A stretch of DNA of 64,000 nt from assembly GCA_029204225.1 (NCBI GenBank), contig CM055095.1, positions 70,287,574-70,351,573 of the forward strand. Reading direction: 5' to 3'. Below are positions 40,345 through 51,486 of the stretch, in pieces. A program made the translations under genes and the position numbers. Origin of the DNA: Diphasiastrum complanatum (lineage: Eukaryota; Streptophyta; Lycopodiopsida; Lycopodiales; Lycopodiaceae). Below the pieces are notes generated by a model. The model had not been told where the DNA came from. It searched no databases and worked only from the letters and a program-made list of their open reading frames with translations. Numbering within the stretch: position 1 is the stretch's first letter; every line of letters begins with the position of its first letter.

Positions 40345-41434
40345 TTCTTGAGAAGGGGCACTTTGCATCCAAGTGCTACAAGAAGGAGAATGCACAAGGA
40401 GAGAGCAAGCAAGGCAACCTCACCCTTGAGGAAGAGGAGGATGAAGTGGATTCATCCTTGATGGCATCTACATCAACATCCAAAAGCTACTCCAATGACA
40501 CATGGTGGATTGACAGTGGGGCTAGCTCCCACATGACATTCCAAAAGGATATTTTCTCAACTCTTGTACCTTTTGTAGGTTGTAAAAAATCTATTCTAAC
40601 ACCAAGTGATCAAGAATGTAGAATAGATGGAGTGGGAACTATTCCCCTAAGTCCTGGATCCTCTAAAAGAGTAGATCTTCAAAATGTACTCTATGTTCCT
40701 ACACTCACTAAGAGTTTGCTAAGTTAGGACAATTGATTGATGATGGTTTAGATGTCCATTTTAAGCAAGGTGTTTGCTCCATAATGATGAATGATACTTG
40801 CATTGTAAAAGGATTCAAGCAAGGAAGGCTTTTCAAGCCAAATGCTAATGTTTTTTTTGGAAGTGTGAACATGGCTAAGGAGGAGCTCAATCAAGTGGAG
40901 CTTTGGCATAAGAGGTTGGGCCATCCCAACTTCAAATCAAGGGAAATGCTATGCACCAAGGATCTTTCTCTCGGCCTTCCAAAGACACTCTCAAAGTGTG
41001 AAAAAAGTTGTGAAGCTTGTAGCCTTTCAAAGGCACACAAGCTACCTTTTGTTAACTCTTCCACTAGATCTACTAAAGCATTAGATCTCATTCATAGTGA
41101 TGTGCACTCTTTTTCTCAAGAATCTAATGGAGGTGCATCAATGTATGTATCTTTTATTGATGATTACTCTAGATACACTTGGATTGAACGTTTGGATTCC
41201 AAAAGTAAAGTGAGTTTTTTGTAAAGTTCAAAACTCTAGTTGAGAATCAACTTGATGCTAAAGTAAAAGTATTGAGAAGTGATAATGGTCGAGAGTATAT
41301 CTCCACTAAGATGATAGAGTTTTGTAAATCCAATGGTATTAAAAGAGAGCTTACATGTACTTCAAAATCCATTGATTTGTCATTGGAAAAATGCAAAAAG
41401 GGTGTTGAGGTACATCTCGGCCACCAAGAACTTT
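40345..41434 (+). pseudogene. Ty1/copia element, left part (gag end, protease, integrase)
   Basis: Domains in order: zinc knuckle end (KGHFASKCYKK, about 40350), acidic linker, aspartic protease with DSGASSHMTF (about 40515), pre-integrase (ELWHKRLGHPN...CEKSCEACSLSKAHKLPF), integrase core (LDLIHSDVHSF near 41085; SFIDDYSRYTWIE; LRSDNGREYI near 41278) and then, after a short join near 41380, the N-terminus of the RNase H domain (HWKNAKRVLRYI). The RT is therefore already deleted. Frameshifts occur near 40719 and 41218. The element is interrupted at 41434 by gypsy copy D and resumes at 50962 in the same reading frame. Same lineage as the fragment at 1-716. Confidence 0.9.
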
Positions 41435-41439
41435 GGCAT

Positions 41440-42576
41440 TGTAGTGGGTTTCTTTCCTTGCCTAACCTGAATCCAAGATCTAGTCAATCTAGCATCAAAG
41501 AGACGGAGTTAGTTGTCATGCGTAGGTTCGTTCCCATGAGAGCGATAGTATAGTTCAGCTTTCAACATGAATGTAGGATCTAACACTAACATCCATTAAC
41601 ACTAAGCATTAACACTACATCCATTAACCCTACTCATTAGGAGAGTTTTGAGCTCCAAAAAGACCCTTTAAGAATTCGTGCAAGATGTCTTTTATATTAT
41701 TAAAATATTATAGCACTAATACTTTTGACTTGCCATAACTTTTTAATCATATCTTAGAAGTATGACATAAAACATATCATTGGAAAGCCCTTGTTGAGCA
41801 CTTTTCAATGCACTAAACTCCGCTAAATTTGGACTTACCACTAAAAAGTTATGCCATTTTTAGTGTGGAATCAAAATGTGGACTCAAAAAATTACGTTAC
41901 GTAGATTCAAATTTGAGTGTTTTGATTGGTCCATGTGTAAGAAAAATTCAAGAAAAAATAAAAAAAGAATCTTTACAAAGGGTCTTCTTTGGATTAAGAA
42001 CTCCTCTAATGTCCATTAACCTTAAATCCACAACAATGATAGAAACTTACTCTTCTCTCTCTCCCTTTCTCTCTCACAAAAAGCATAAGAAATAGCAATC
42101 CCAATAATGACCCAATCCAACAATTAGCAAATACTAAAGAAAGCATGAGAAATGGAGGAAAAGAGAGGAAGAGCAAGGACATTCATCAATCCATTTCTAA
42201 AGAGAACCAATCTGCTTTATTGAAATGAGAAAATGAACATGACGAACAACTCGAGTTGGTCCATTTTTATAGTAGAGAGAAGGACCCTGGCCTCTGAATC
42301 CTATTGGTTCAATTTGCCTCTCTTTTTATTCAAATTTAAAAAAGTGTGGGAACCATCAAAATTGGAGGAAATCCCAACTTTATCCGCTAACTTGACAATT
42401 AGGCCCTGCGACATTAAAAGTCCCACAAAAAAGCCTAAAGTCCTTTTATTGACTTTTAACTAATTAATAAAATAACTATGTGGTCATCGGGTTGGACTTA
42501 CACACGCAGGGTGCCAAATCCCTCTCACTTATTAACTAGGATTAGGATTGCCTTGGGATCCGCAAACCCTCCAACA
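41440..42576 (-). repeat. 3' LTR of gypsy copy D (with insertion)
   Basis: Starts TGTTGGAGGG on the minus strand at 42576 and ends ...CTACA at 41440. Apart from the 377-bp insertion it is about 760 bp and matches the 5' LTR at 50197-50956 with scattered substitutions. Purine-rich GGTGAGGGATAC just inside (42588-42577) is the likely polypurine tract. Confidence 0.93.
41635..42011. mobile_element. 377-bp MITE-like insertion in the 3' LTR
   Basis: Absent from the 5' LTR of the same element, whose sequence 'ccctacttccattaac' is the exact empty site. The ends form imperfect terminal inverted repeats of roughly 43-45 bp: CATTAGGAGAGTT...AAAAAGACCCTTTAA on the left, and the complement of AAAGGGTCTTC...AACTCCTCTAATG on the right. 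No coding capacity. A third related terminus lies at 21957. No target-site duplication is evident, which is unusual for a TIR element. Confidence 0.85.
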
Positions 42577-42720
42577 GTATCCCTCACCAAAACTGGTGGC
42601 GGTCCCACGACACCTGCAATATGCAGCTATTGGGGACTTTTATTGGCTTCGCGCCAAATCTTAATTAAATGATACTGCACCTTCTCCATAAAGTCAAGGC
42701 GTGCAGTATTGAAATCCAAA

Positions 42721-45517
42721 TTATGCGGCAGGAAACAACGGTGGAGTTGTCCATGAGGTGAAGCGGGATTTCCAAGAGCCTCCCATCATAGCCGCACGAA
42801 AATACAGTCGAGCAATCGGCAGCTGATCTTTGATTTGCTCTGAGGCCATCGGCTTATTTGGATCGAATGCCAAGGTAGGAAGGCAATCGTCCCATTTGGT
42901 TGCCACTGACGCCAACAAAGTTAGATCTTTTGCAAACATTGTCGATTGTCACATCGTTGGATCCGGAAAGTGGACATACTCTCTCTGATATGCTTGTAAG
43001 GCCCGGTGGAAGTCCACTGAAATATTCCAGCTGTAAGCCTGGTGGATGATTGGCCAATTGGGCATATGGATGATGATTTTATCCATAGCCAATCCCAAAT
43101 CTTTCCATTTTTGTCTTCGCGGCATTGGCACGTAATAAGGATCTACCCGCAACTGGCGAGGGCTGGCGTAACTCCTAATTGATTCCGGAGTTTTCTCAAA
43201 AACTGTGATTCTCCATGTCGGCTGCTTTCCCAGTGCAGGTATTTTGTCCAATTCTTTGCTGGCCTTGATCTCGGAGGTCTTAAATTTGAGAACCCATCCA
43301 CCACGCGAGGACTCATGTGGATGCTGCTTTAAGAAGGTCTGGATTTGGTCCTCGACGTTGATGGGTCTTCTGAATAAATGACTTGTCCTTGATGAGGATG
43401 GACCTGCTTGTACTGCCGGTATAGCTGGCAGTTGATCTGCTAGATCTAGAGCTCCCCCCTGGTCCATGCTCGAATCAACCCCTATATCCATCTGTACAGA
43501 TTCTTGGCGCGAAGGGGAGAGTTGCGGCTTGACCGGGACGAGGATTTGTGGTTCGGCTTCCAACACTTGAGCGGCGGCTTTTTCGTAGGCGTTGATGGTC
43601 TCTTTTGCCTTTGCCAATTCGGTTGAATCTGCTCCTTTGAACCTATCAAAGCGGCCTTGGAATCCCTGAAGGGCCACTTTGTATGTTTCCACTTTCTTGA
43701 ACAAATATGCAATCTCCGTCGGTGTGACCTGATGATCGGGTATTTGTGTTTGCAGATATGCATCATGCTCAAGGGTGGTCGCATCCAATTCACCTTGAAG
43801 CCGTGTGCGATCTTGTTCGGCCATTTGTAATTGCCCCTTTAGTAGCTGCACCTGTTGCTTGGCATCTTGCACTGCCTTATCTACCTGATCCTATGCGGTT
43901 GTCATGGCGTTTTGCAGGGATCAGCTGATGTAGGTTTCCAAGCGATCAGCTTGTTGTTGGGCCAATTTCCACTTTCAGCCTTTTCTTCATGTTGCTTGGC
44001 TATCTTCACCTCTCGATCCAGCTGGACAATTTTCTGGCTGATCAGAGTATTTTCGGATCCTAAATCAGAGATCCTCTGTTCCATTTCCTTCTTCTTATCC
44101 AGCATAGACTGGATCACTTGCCCAAGGCTTGAAACTAACCCGAGAGCATCACCAGAATTGACAGTCGTGGAGGTGGCAGCAGCAGGAGACCCTGATGGTA
44201 CTATCGTTGGTAGGCATAGAATAGGTGCCAAGGTCTCTTCTTCTTCAAAAATATCCTCGTCTTCAAACCCTTTAGGCACCTTGGCGTCGAACTGCTTTGG
44301 TGACTTTAGAGCTTTGTCAACCCGAAGTGTGGCTGAGCTACCCTGTGTGGGTGGTTGCTGATTGGCATCTTCGACACCAACAGTAGCTTCCTGGATATGC
44401 CCGAATCCTCTTCCAGGGGATTGGGGTTCAAAGGGCGTTGGGGGCTCTGGGGCATTTCAAAGATTTCGGTGGCCCCAAGGGGGTCGAAATCATCGAACAT
44501 ATCCATGAAGAACTGTGTGCTGGGTGAGGTTGCTTCGGTGTGCGGGGGTGAGGCGGCTTGGGCAGCCGTGATGGGAATGGTAGGCCCAATGGTCACAGAC
44601 TGTCCTTGTATGGGAGCAAAGGCGAGGGGAATGGAAAGTTCAGTGCGAACAGCAGCAGGGGGTGGAAGCGCAGCTGATGAGGTATGTCTAGTACGTCGTC
44701 GTGACGCGGAAGGTGAGTTAGGAATTACGATCTCGCTGCATGGACGACGACGACTATGAGAACTTGAGGCCTGGTGAGATGACTCGGCCGGTGCTTCTTC
44801 GTAAACCGAAAGCACAAAATCCAGGTGAAAGCCATGGATTCTGTTTTCTAAGTGAGAAGCGGCTAAGATGGACAATAGAGAGCCACCGGCGAACTGCTGC
44901 TTTGTATTGGCCTTAATAGCTCGCTTGAGCTCACCAGAAACAGTCTTGAACCAGTTATATGGTTCAAGAGGGGCTTTGGCCAACTTTATGTGGGACTCCA
45001 CTATCCTGTGAAGTATTTGAGATGTGATGCGGTCTTTCCTGAGGTTGCCAACCATCAGGAAATGATTCAACAACTGGGCAGCGGCGTGGATGGAAGGGTC
45101 AGTGATGGCTTCCAGAAGGTAGCCATCATTAGTCCAGTGCAGATCGTTGGTGAGATCAATGTATGGCTTGATGGCTTGTTTGGTGTGCTTGTGATTGGGT
45201 GAGGCTTGCGTACCGGATGAGATTCCTATAGCTGCAAGTGCGGCCTCAGTGATGAGCACCTTGTGTGTGGCTCCTTGGAAGGTGATATAAAACTTGGATT
45301 TCTCTTCCTTCCACGTACTGAAGGCAAGAGTGATGAAATCCATATTGATGCATCCCAAAAAGGCTCTCTCATGAATACCCATTGCAGTAAGTAGAGGCTC
45401 TGCAAGGGTCATCCACTGAGTGACCATGCTTGTGCTAGGAAGAATCATGATGTCCGTTGCAGATGGGACATCACGATGGATAGTATAGCGCGGAGACTGG
45501 GAAGTATCAGTAGACGA
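42721..45517 (-). pseudogene. Gypsy ORF3, copy D (longest and best preserved)
   Basis: Open from 45598, but Met28 (45517, MSSTDTSQ) aligns with the start in copy C and is preferred. The first 403 residues to 44306 are unbroken: HRDVPSATDIMILPSTS, NMDFITLAFSTWKEEKSKFY, NDGYLLEAITDPSIHAAAQL, then a Pro/Ser/Ala-rich region with ASRRRTRH. One frameshift leads to 44279-43902 (coiled coil, KKKEMEQRISDLGSENTLIS) and, after another frame change and a TAG, to 43872-42949 (more coiled coil, then FRRPINVEDQIQTFL, PHESSRGGW, and MPRRQKWKDLGLAMDKIIIH). The last block runs to 42721. About 930 codons in all if restored. Function unknown. It lies 3' of pol on the same strand, as in copies B and C. No membrane segment seen. 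Confidence 0.7.
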
Positions 45518-45739
45518 CATGATGATCATAAAGGAATTATAACCGCGTGAGAGTGTATCAAAAGGCAATGCATGAAATTTGGAAGGTTTTGGTCGCAAGA
45601 AAAATTCGCAAGAGCTTCGCTAGCACAAGTGAGGAATGAATCGAATTCAGCCAACTTATAGGTGAATTTGGTGGGTCCATTACACTGAATAGTAGTTGGG
45701 CTGATCAGTTCTGAACAAAAATTTGTAGGCATATACAAT

Positions 45740-46320
45740 ACTGTAAAGATAGGCTATAAAAATCTCGGCGAAGGTTTCTAGGGATCTGAACCTATCAGGC
45801 AAACGTTTTCCAAGGCTGGCAAAGGATGAACCTTCGCCCAGGTACTGTCATAAATGTTTTTTTTCACAATCTGAACCTATGGACAACCTAATTTTGACAT
45901 TTTAAGATCATCTAGCAGGTCGACGAAGGTTCATAATGACGTTATGATGCTCGGTGAAGGTTCCCAAAATGGCATATCACTGAACATTCGCCTGACTCAA
46001 AAATTGAATTTTCTCTTGTCAGAAACCTTCGCCCACCTCAATTTAGATAAATCAAGGTTGGATGTACAGTCTAAGAGCTCAGCGAAGGTTTCTGATACTG
46101 TATTGGCCAAATCTGTCCAAAACAATGGTTTTCTAAGTCAGTTTCCATAAAAAAATATTGTGCTTCCTTTTCCTTATGCTGATGACTTCCTGACTTTTGC
46201 TCATCAGTCTTTTCTTATTATTTTATTTAATTTTCTTTAACTGTCTTTTTCCAGAAAAAAGTCAACAAATTAATTACTGAAAACAAAAAACTAAAAACAA
46301 ATAAAATGAAGAATATATGG
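45740..46320. repeat. Copy D pol-ORF3 spacer with 'gcgaaggtt' repeats
   Basis: The motif gcgaaggtt(c/t) occurs about seven times between 45765 and 46090, some on each strand (for example near 45768, 45918, 45948 and 46081 forward; near 45831, 45984 and 46024 inverted). No coding sequence. Same position as the repeat arrays of copies B and C. Confidence 0.75.
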
Positions 46321-46323
46321 AGA

Positions 46324-49300
46324 TCAGGCTTGCTGAACTGGCAGAGCAGGTTGTCGAAACTTGCATAATCGGCTGCCATTTACCGGAGTATCAAATCGTT
46401 TTCCATTCAAGTTCTCAAGAATTACTGCGCCATAGTTCAAGATTTTCTTAACTTTATACGGGCCTTCCCCAGTAAACTTCAACTTACCCTTGATCAGCTT
46501 GGTTTTGTACATGAATGCAAGATCTCTTGCTTCCAGATCTTTCTTGTGCAATCGACGATCGTGCCATGCCTTGCGGCGGGCTTTCTCTGCTGCTAAGGCA
46601 TGAACTGCCATCAATCGGGTTTCACATAATTTGTGCAACACTTATCATCATTTGATCGTTTTGTTGCTGCTATGCGTAAAGATGGGATTAAAATTTCAAT
46701 TGGCATAACAATATCTTGAATATAAACCAGTTGAAAAGGTTTTTGATTTGTACTATTTTTGTAAGCGGTTCAAAATGCCCATAATGCTGCATACAGTTTA
46801 TATTCCCAATCAGAGCGACTCGCTTCAACTGTCTTTGTAATAATGGTGCAGAGAATCTTATTGGAATATTCAATTTGGCCATTCCCTCTGGGATAATAGG
46901 GAGTACTAAATCTGTGTATAACAAAAAAATATTCCAGTAAACACTTTATTGTTTGATTAACAAAGTGTGTATCCCAATCATTGACAATTTCGATCGGACA
47001 TCCAAATCTGATTATAATATTTTCATATAGAAACTTGGCTGTAGATTTCGCATCAGCCACTTTGACAGCTTTGGCTTCAACCCACTTGGTCATATAATTA
47101 GTTGCGACGATAATGTAGCGGGCCTAAGATCCTTGAGCAGCGGGATGAATAGGACCCACATAATCCAGTCCCCATTTTTTAAATGGTGCTTGCGATAAAA
47201 CCGGATGTAAGGGTTTATAATTCTGTCGAGTAGGTTGTCGTGCTCACTGGCAGACATCACATGTATGAATAAAATTTTCTGTGTCCTTATGAAGCGTAGG
47301 CCACCAACAACCGGATTGCAAAAGTTTGCGAACAGTAATATTTGTAGAGAAGTGTCCTCCACCCATGCCATCATGTGAGAACATGATTAGATCTAGTATT
47401 TCATGCGATAAAACACATCTTCGTAAAATATTATCTGATCCACGACAATACAATTGTCCTGCAATTAATTGATAAGGTTGAGCCTTATGAATCAATTGTC
47501 TTTTCTGTACTTTTGTCAAAGAGTCATTCAGTTGTCCTAGCACCAGGTACTCAACAATATCTGCCGCCCACTCAGGTACTGCTTCAACATAGAACAACGC
47601 AGCATCTGGCAGTTCATCATCCACTTCAGTATTAACTGGTGCGGATTCAATTCGCAAAATGTGATCGGCTAGGTAATGTTGCTTCCCCTTTCTGACCACA
47701 ATTCGAAAGTCAAATCCAGTCAACAATAATAACCATCTTGCAATACGTCCAGTATTACAAGTCTTAAATACCAAGTAAAGTAACAGTTGATGATCCATAT
47801 AAAATGCAAAGTGTGTTTCCATGAGGTAGTGACGAACCGAACAGAAAAAATCATGGCTAGCACTTCACGTTCTGTTGTTGAATAATTCTTCTCTGGATCT
47901 GTAAGCTGTCTGCTTGCAGATCGTATAGAATAATCATTCTTATAGTCACCTGGCTGCGTCAAAACTGATCCAATGGCGTATTTTGAGGCATCCGTATGAA
48001 CATGAAACTCTAATGTCCAATCTGGAGAACACAATATTGGTGCTGAAGATAAAGCTTTTTTTAACTTTTTAAAGGCTTCTAATGCCTCTACTATCCAAAT
48101 AGGAACAATAGTTAATTTGTATATAGGTCGTGCTAAATCCGCAAAGAAGATAATAAAAATTTGATAGTAGTTCGCATGACCCATAAACACATAAACTCCC
48201 CGAATTGTTGTTGGCGGTGGCAATTCCACAATAACTTTGATCTTAGAGTAATCGGTGGCAATACCATGTCTTGATATCACATGTCCAAGCACCACTCTGT
48301 GAGAAACCCATATCTGGCATTTTTCTGGATTTAGAGAAATCTGATATTTGCGGCATCTTTCAAAGACTTTCTCCACTCGATCCAGGTGGTTTGTATCTGT
48401 ACTATGAGCTCCCAAGTCGTCCAAGTAAATTTCAAGGAATCTCTACATATAATCTTTAAAGGCAAATTGCATTACTCTTTGGAATGAACTTGGTGCATTA
48501 CAGAGTCCAAACGACATTACTTTGTAAGCATAGGTGCCCCATTCCGTTGCAAAAGCAGTTTTGTGGCGATTGGCAGGTGCAATCTTAACCTGGTTGTAAC
48601 CACTAAATCCATCCAAGAAACTATAAGCTTCCGCTCCAGCAAGGCGATCCAAAATGCTTTCAGTAAAAGGTATCGGAAAGTGATCCCTCTGTGTCACTTT
48701 ATTCAATGCTTTGAGATTCACACAGTTCGCAATTTCCCAATTTTCTTAGGAACAGTGACAATCGGTGAAATCCATTCGGTATGCTCGATCTCATAAATGA
48801 AATCGATGTCAAGCAATCTCTGAAGTTCTTTCTTTATCAGATCTGCCACATTATGATTACAGCGATAGAACTTTGTAACCTTTGGTACTGCATCAGGTAC
48901 TAAAGATATAGTACGTTCAATGACTGATGTCGGAATATCTTTCAAATCTTGATAAGTCCATGCAAAACAATCTTGATACTAAGTAGCAAACAGAGTGCTT
49001 GATATTGTTCAAGAGTAAGTTGTGATCCCACTTGTACAATCTTTTCTGGTTCTCCTGGTTCTGCAAGATTCATTGGCTGCGTCCTAGCTTGGCCATCGTA
49101 AACCTTTTTAGATTTCGGCATGTGTTCTTCAGGTTCACGATGTGCTTTAGGTAACATGATAACCACATCATCCAGTGTATAACGTTAAAATGCTCTGGCA
49201 TATCATGCTGGACTACATTTGCCAGTTCTTTTTCGAAAGGACTTGTCTTGGCTCTTCGTTTAGTCTTCTTAGCAGGAATTGATCGTGGAGGTGATGAATT

Positions 49301-50016
49301 TCGGGATGATAAATCTTTCTTCACAAGTGAAGACTTCCTAGACGATGATGTCTTGCTGGAGATCTGACTTGAAAAATCATTCTTGACTTTTCCTTTGTCT
49401 TTATTCAATAGAGGTGGCACTTCCTTAAAATCGATCTTTTGAGGGGGATTTTCCCATTTCAGGACCGTATTATAATGTTGCTTTGCTTGTTTCTTCGTCA
49501 TCGAGCCTATCATCCTGTCTCCCTTCAATATAACTACTTTGGGCGATTTGATTGTTGGTTCATCAGGAACATTACGCACTCCAAATCTGGTCGGATCCAT
49601 ATGATGTAGAATCTGTTCATCCGTAAGTTCTGCATTGCCACCATAAGTTAAGGCATGGCTCATTGGTATGAGATCATCCTCAATTGGATCTGGTATAGGT
49701 TCCGTTGATATCCAGGCTACATTCAGCACATTTAGTGGAAACGTGATTGGCATATCCAGAGTTCGATCTAACAAGGAAATCTCGCTCATCTCTGATTGAA
49801 TATCTTGTTGACACATATATCATGCTGTACAATCAATTGTTGCAAGAGCTTCGTTCCAATTGATAGTATCCGTTTGAGAATCGTAATGAACTCCCAATTT
49901 TTTCTCTGGTCGATCACAAGTGTGATCCATTGTTGATGAATCGTCATCCACTTTTTGAACCACTGGCTTGATAGTCCAAGTCGTAGGATGAATTTTAACT
50001 GCACGTTTTAATAATC
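46324..50016 (-). pseudogene. Ty3/gypsy pol, copy D (RT, RNase H, integrase)
   Basis: Minus strand from 50016: a gag-pro remnant linker (QQDIQSEMSEISLLDRTLD, then a Lys/Ser-rich stretch), RT (IEHTEWISPIVTVPKK; SFLDGFSGYNQVKIAP; MSFGLCNAPSSFQRVM; catalytic YLDD at 48428-48417), RNase H (HVHTDASKYAIGSVLTQ; STTEREVLAMIF; MDHQLLLYLV), integrase zinc finger (HDGMGGGHFSTNI...CWWPTLHKDTE...CDVCQ), core (MTKWVEAKAV; FGCPIEIVNDWDTHFVNQ; YYPRGNGQIEYSNK) and C-terminal domain (RKAWHDRRLHKKDLEARDL) ending at 46324. RT, RNase H and integrase are all represented, but frameshifts or stops occur near 49810, 48990, 48720, 48440, 47830, 47250 and 47090, so it is not functional. Protease and gag are deleted. 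Confidence 0.92.
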
Positions 50017-50174
50017 AGATTAGATTTCAAACAAGCAAATCCACTCAAATCTAGCAAAATCAATCCCAAACTAACCCTACAATGCAATTTTAACACTATT
50101 CATGCCACGACAAGATGCCTAATGCAAGCTAACCATCAACCAAAACATGCTACAAACTGAAAAATTGGCGTAGC

Positions 50175-50192
50175 TCCCCGGCAACGGCGCCA
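50175..50192 (-). other. Primer binding site, tRNA-Asp type
   Basis: The minus strand reads TGGCGCCGTTGCCGGGGA, the exact complement of the 3' end of plant tRNA-Asp including CCA. It lies four bases inside the 5' LTR, where the primer for minus-strand DNA synthesis anneals. Confidence 0.93.
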
Positions 50193-50196
50193 AAAT

Positions 50197-50956
50197 TGTA
50201 GTTGGTTTCTTTCCTTGCCTAACCTGAATCCAAGATCTAGTCAATCTAGCATCAAAGAGACGGAGTTACCTGTCATGCATAGGTTCGTTTCCATGAGAGC
50301 GATATAATAGTTCAGCTTTCAACATGAATGGAGGGTCTAACACTAACATCCATTAACACTAAGCATTAACACTACATCCATTAACCCTACTTCCATTAAC
50401 GCTAAATCCAAAACAATGATAGAAACTTACTCTTCTCTCTCTCCCTTTCTCTCTCACAAAAAGCATAAGAAATAGCAATCCCAATAATGACCAAATCCAA
50501 CAATCAGCAAATACTAAAGAAAGCATGAGAAATGGAGGAAAAGAGAGGAAGAGCAAGGACATTCATCAATCCATTTCTAAAGAGAACCAATCTGCTTCAT
50601 TGAAATGAGAAAATGAACATGAGGAACAACTCGAGTTGGTCCCTTTTTATAGTAGAGAGGAGGACCCTGGCCTTTGAATCCTATTGGTCCAGTCTTGCCT
50701 CTCTTTTTATTCAAATTTAAAAAAGTGTGGGAACCATCAAAATTGGAGGGAAACCCAACTTTATTCACTAACTTGACAATTAGGCCCTACGACATTAAAA
50801 GTCCCGCAAAAAGGCCTAAAGTCCTTTTATTGACTTTTAACTAATCAATCAAATAACTATGTGGTCATCGGGTTGGACTTACACACGCAAGGTGCCAAAT
50901 CCCTCTCACTTATTAACTAGGGTTAGGGTTTCCTTGGGATCCGCACCCCTCCAACA
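50197..50956 (-). repeat. 5' LTR of gypsy copy D
   Basis: 760 bp, TG...CA ends (TGTTGGAGGG...AACTACA on the minus strand). A TATAAAAA box lies at about 50651-50644 on the minus strand. A run of 'aacactacatccatt'-like short repeats is at 50338-50400. Confidence 0.94.
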
Positions 50957-50961
50957 GGCAT

Positions 50962-51486
50962 TTTGTATCATGGATCTAACCTTGCTTTGAGGGCATATTC
51001 GGATGCTGATTTTGCAGGTGATAAGGTGGATAGGAGGTCCACAAGTGCTTTTGTTTCCTTTCTTTGCAATGGCATAGTGTCTTGGCTTTCCAAAAAGCAA
51101 TACACTTTATCTATCTTCAACTAAGTCAGAATACAAGGCATTAACATCAACAACAAAGGAGATCTTGTGGTTGAAGAGGCTTTTGGTGGAGTTGCAAGTC
51201 AAGGAGGATGAGGAGTAGCCAATCATATATTGTGACAACCAATCAAGCCAAGCATTACCAACCAATCCCACATTCCATGGAAGGAGCAAGCACATAGAGA
51301 TTACTCACCACTTTGTGAGGGAAAAGGTTCAAGCAAAGGAGATCAAGCTTCATCATGTATCTTCTTCAGATTGCCTTGCTGATCTACTCACTAAAGCCTT
51401 ACCAAAGGCTTCACTTATCAAGTTAAGATCAGCCTTAGGAGTTGTAGATAGATGTATAATAGATGTATCATGTAAACATTGAGGAG
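50962..51486 (+). pseudogene. Ty1/copia element, right part (RNase H)
   Basis: Continues the copia frame broken at 41434: YHGSNLALRAYSDADFAGD, RRSTSAFVSFLCNGIVSWLS, KKQYTLS, then after a one-base shift STKSEYKAL and KEILWLKRLLVEL, which is the catalytic part and end of copia RNase H. The polypurine tract is 'gaggag' just before 51487. Removing gypsy copy D and one ggcat copy restores the frame, proving the insertion. Confidence 0.92.

Larger units (their letters stand above)
41440..50956 (-). mobile_element. Complete-ended Ty3/gypsy element, copy D (Tat/Athila-like)
   Basis: Both LTRs, a primer binding site and a 5-bp target duplication (ggcat at 41435-41439 and 50957-50961) define a 9.5-kb minus-strand insertion. 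Order along the element: 5' LTR (50956-50197), PBS, pol (50016-46324), repeat spacer (46320-45740), ORF3 (45517-42721), 3' LTR (42576-41440). There is no room for gag and protease between PBS and pol, so it is gag-deleted and non-autonomous. The tRNA-Asp PBS and the long extra 3' ORF fit the plant Tat/Athila side of gypsy elements, which is an inference from known family traits. It sits inside a copia element. Confidence 0.92.

Noticed and set aside
44355..44759. 134-aa plus-strand frame
   Set aside because: Antisense shadow of the well-supported ORF3 copy D frame.
42721..45517. ORF3 as a retroviral envelope-like gene
   Set aside because: No signal peptide, transmembrane segment or cysteine-rich ectodomain visible. 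Coiled coil and low-complexity regions dominate.
50175..50192. tRNA-Asp gene
   Set aside because: Only the 18-base 3' end is present, at the inner edge of an LTR, so it is a primer binding site.
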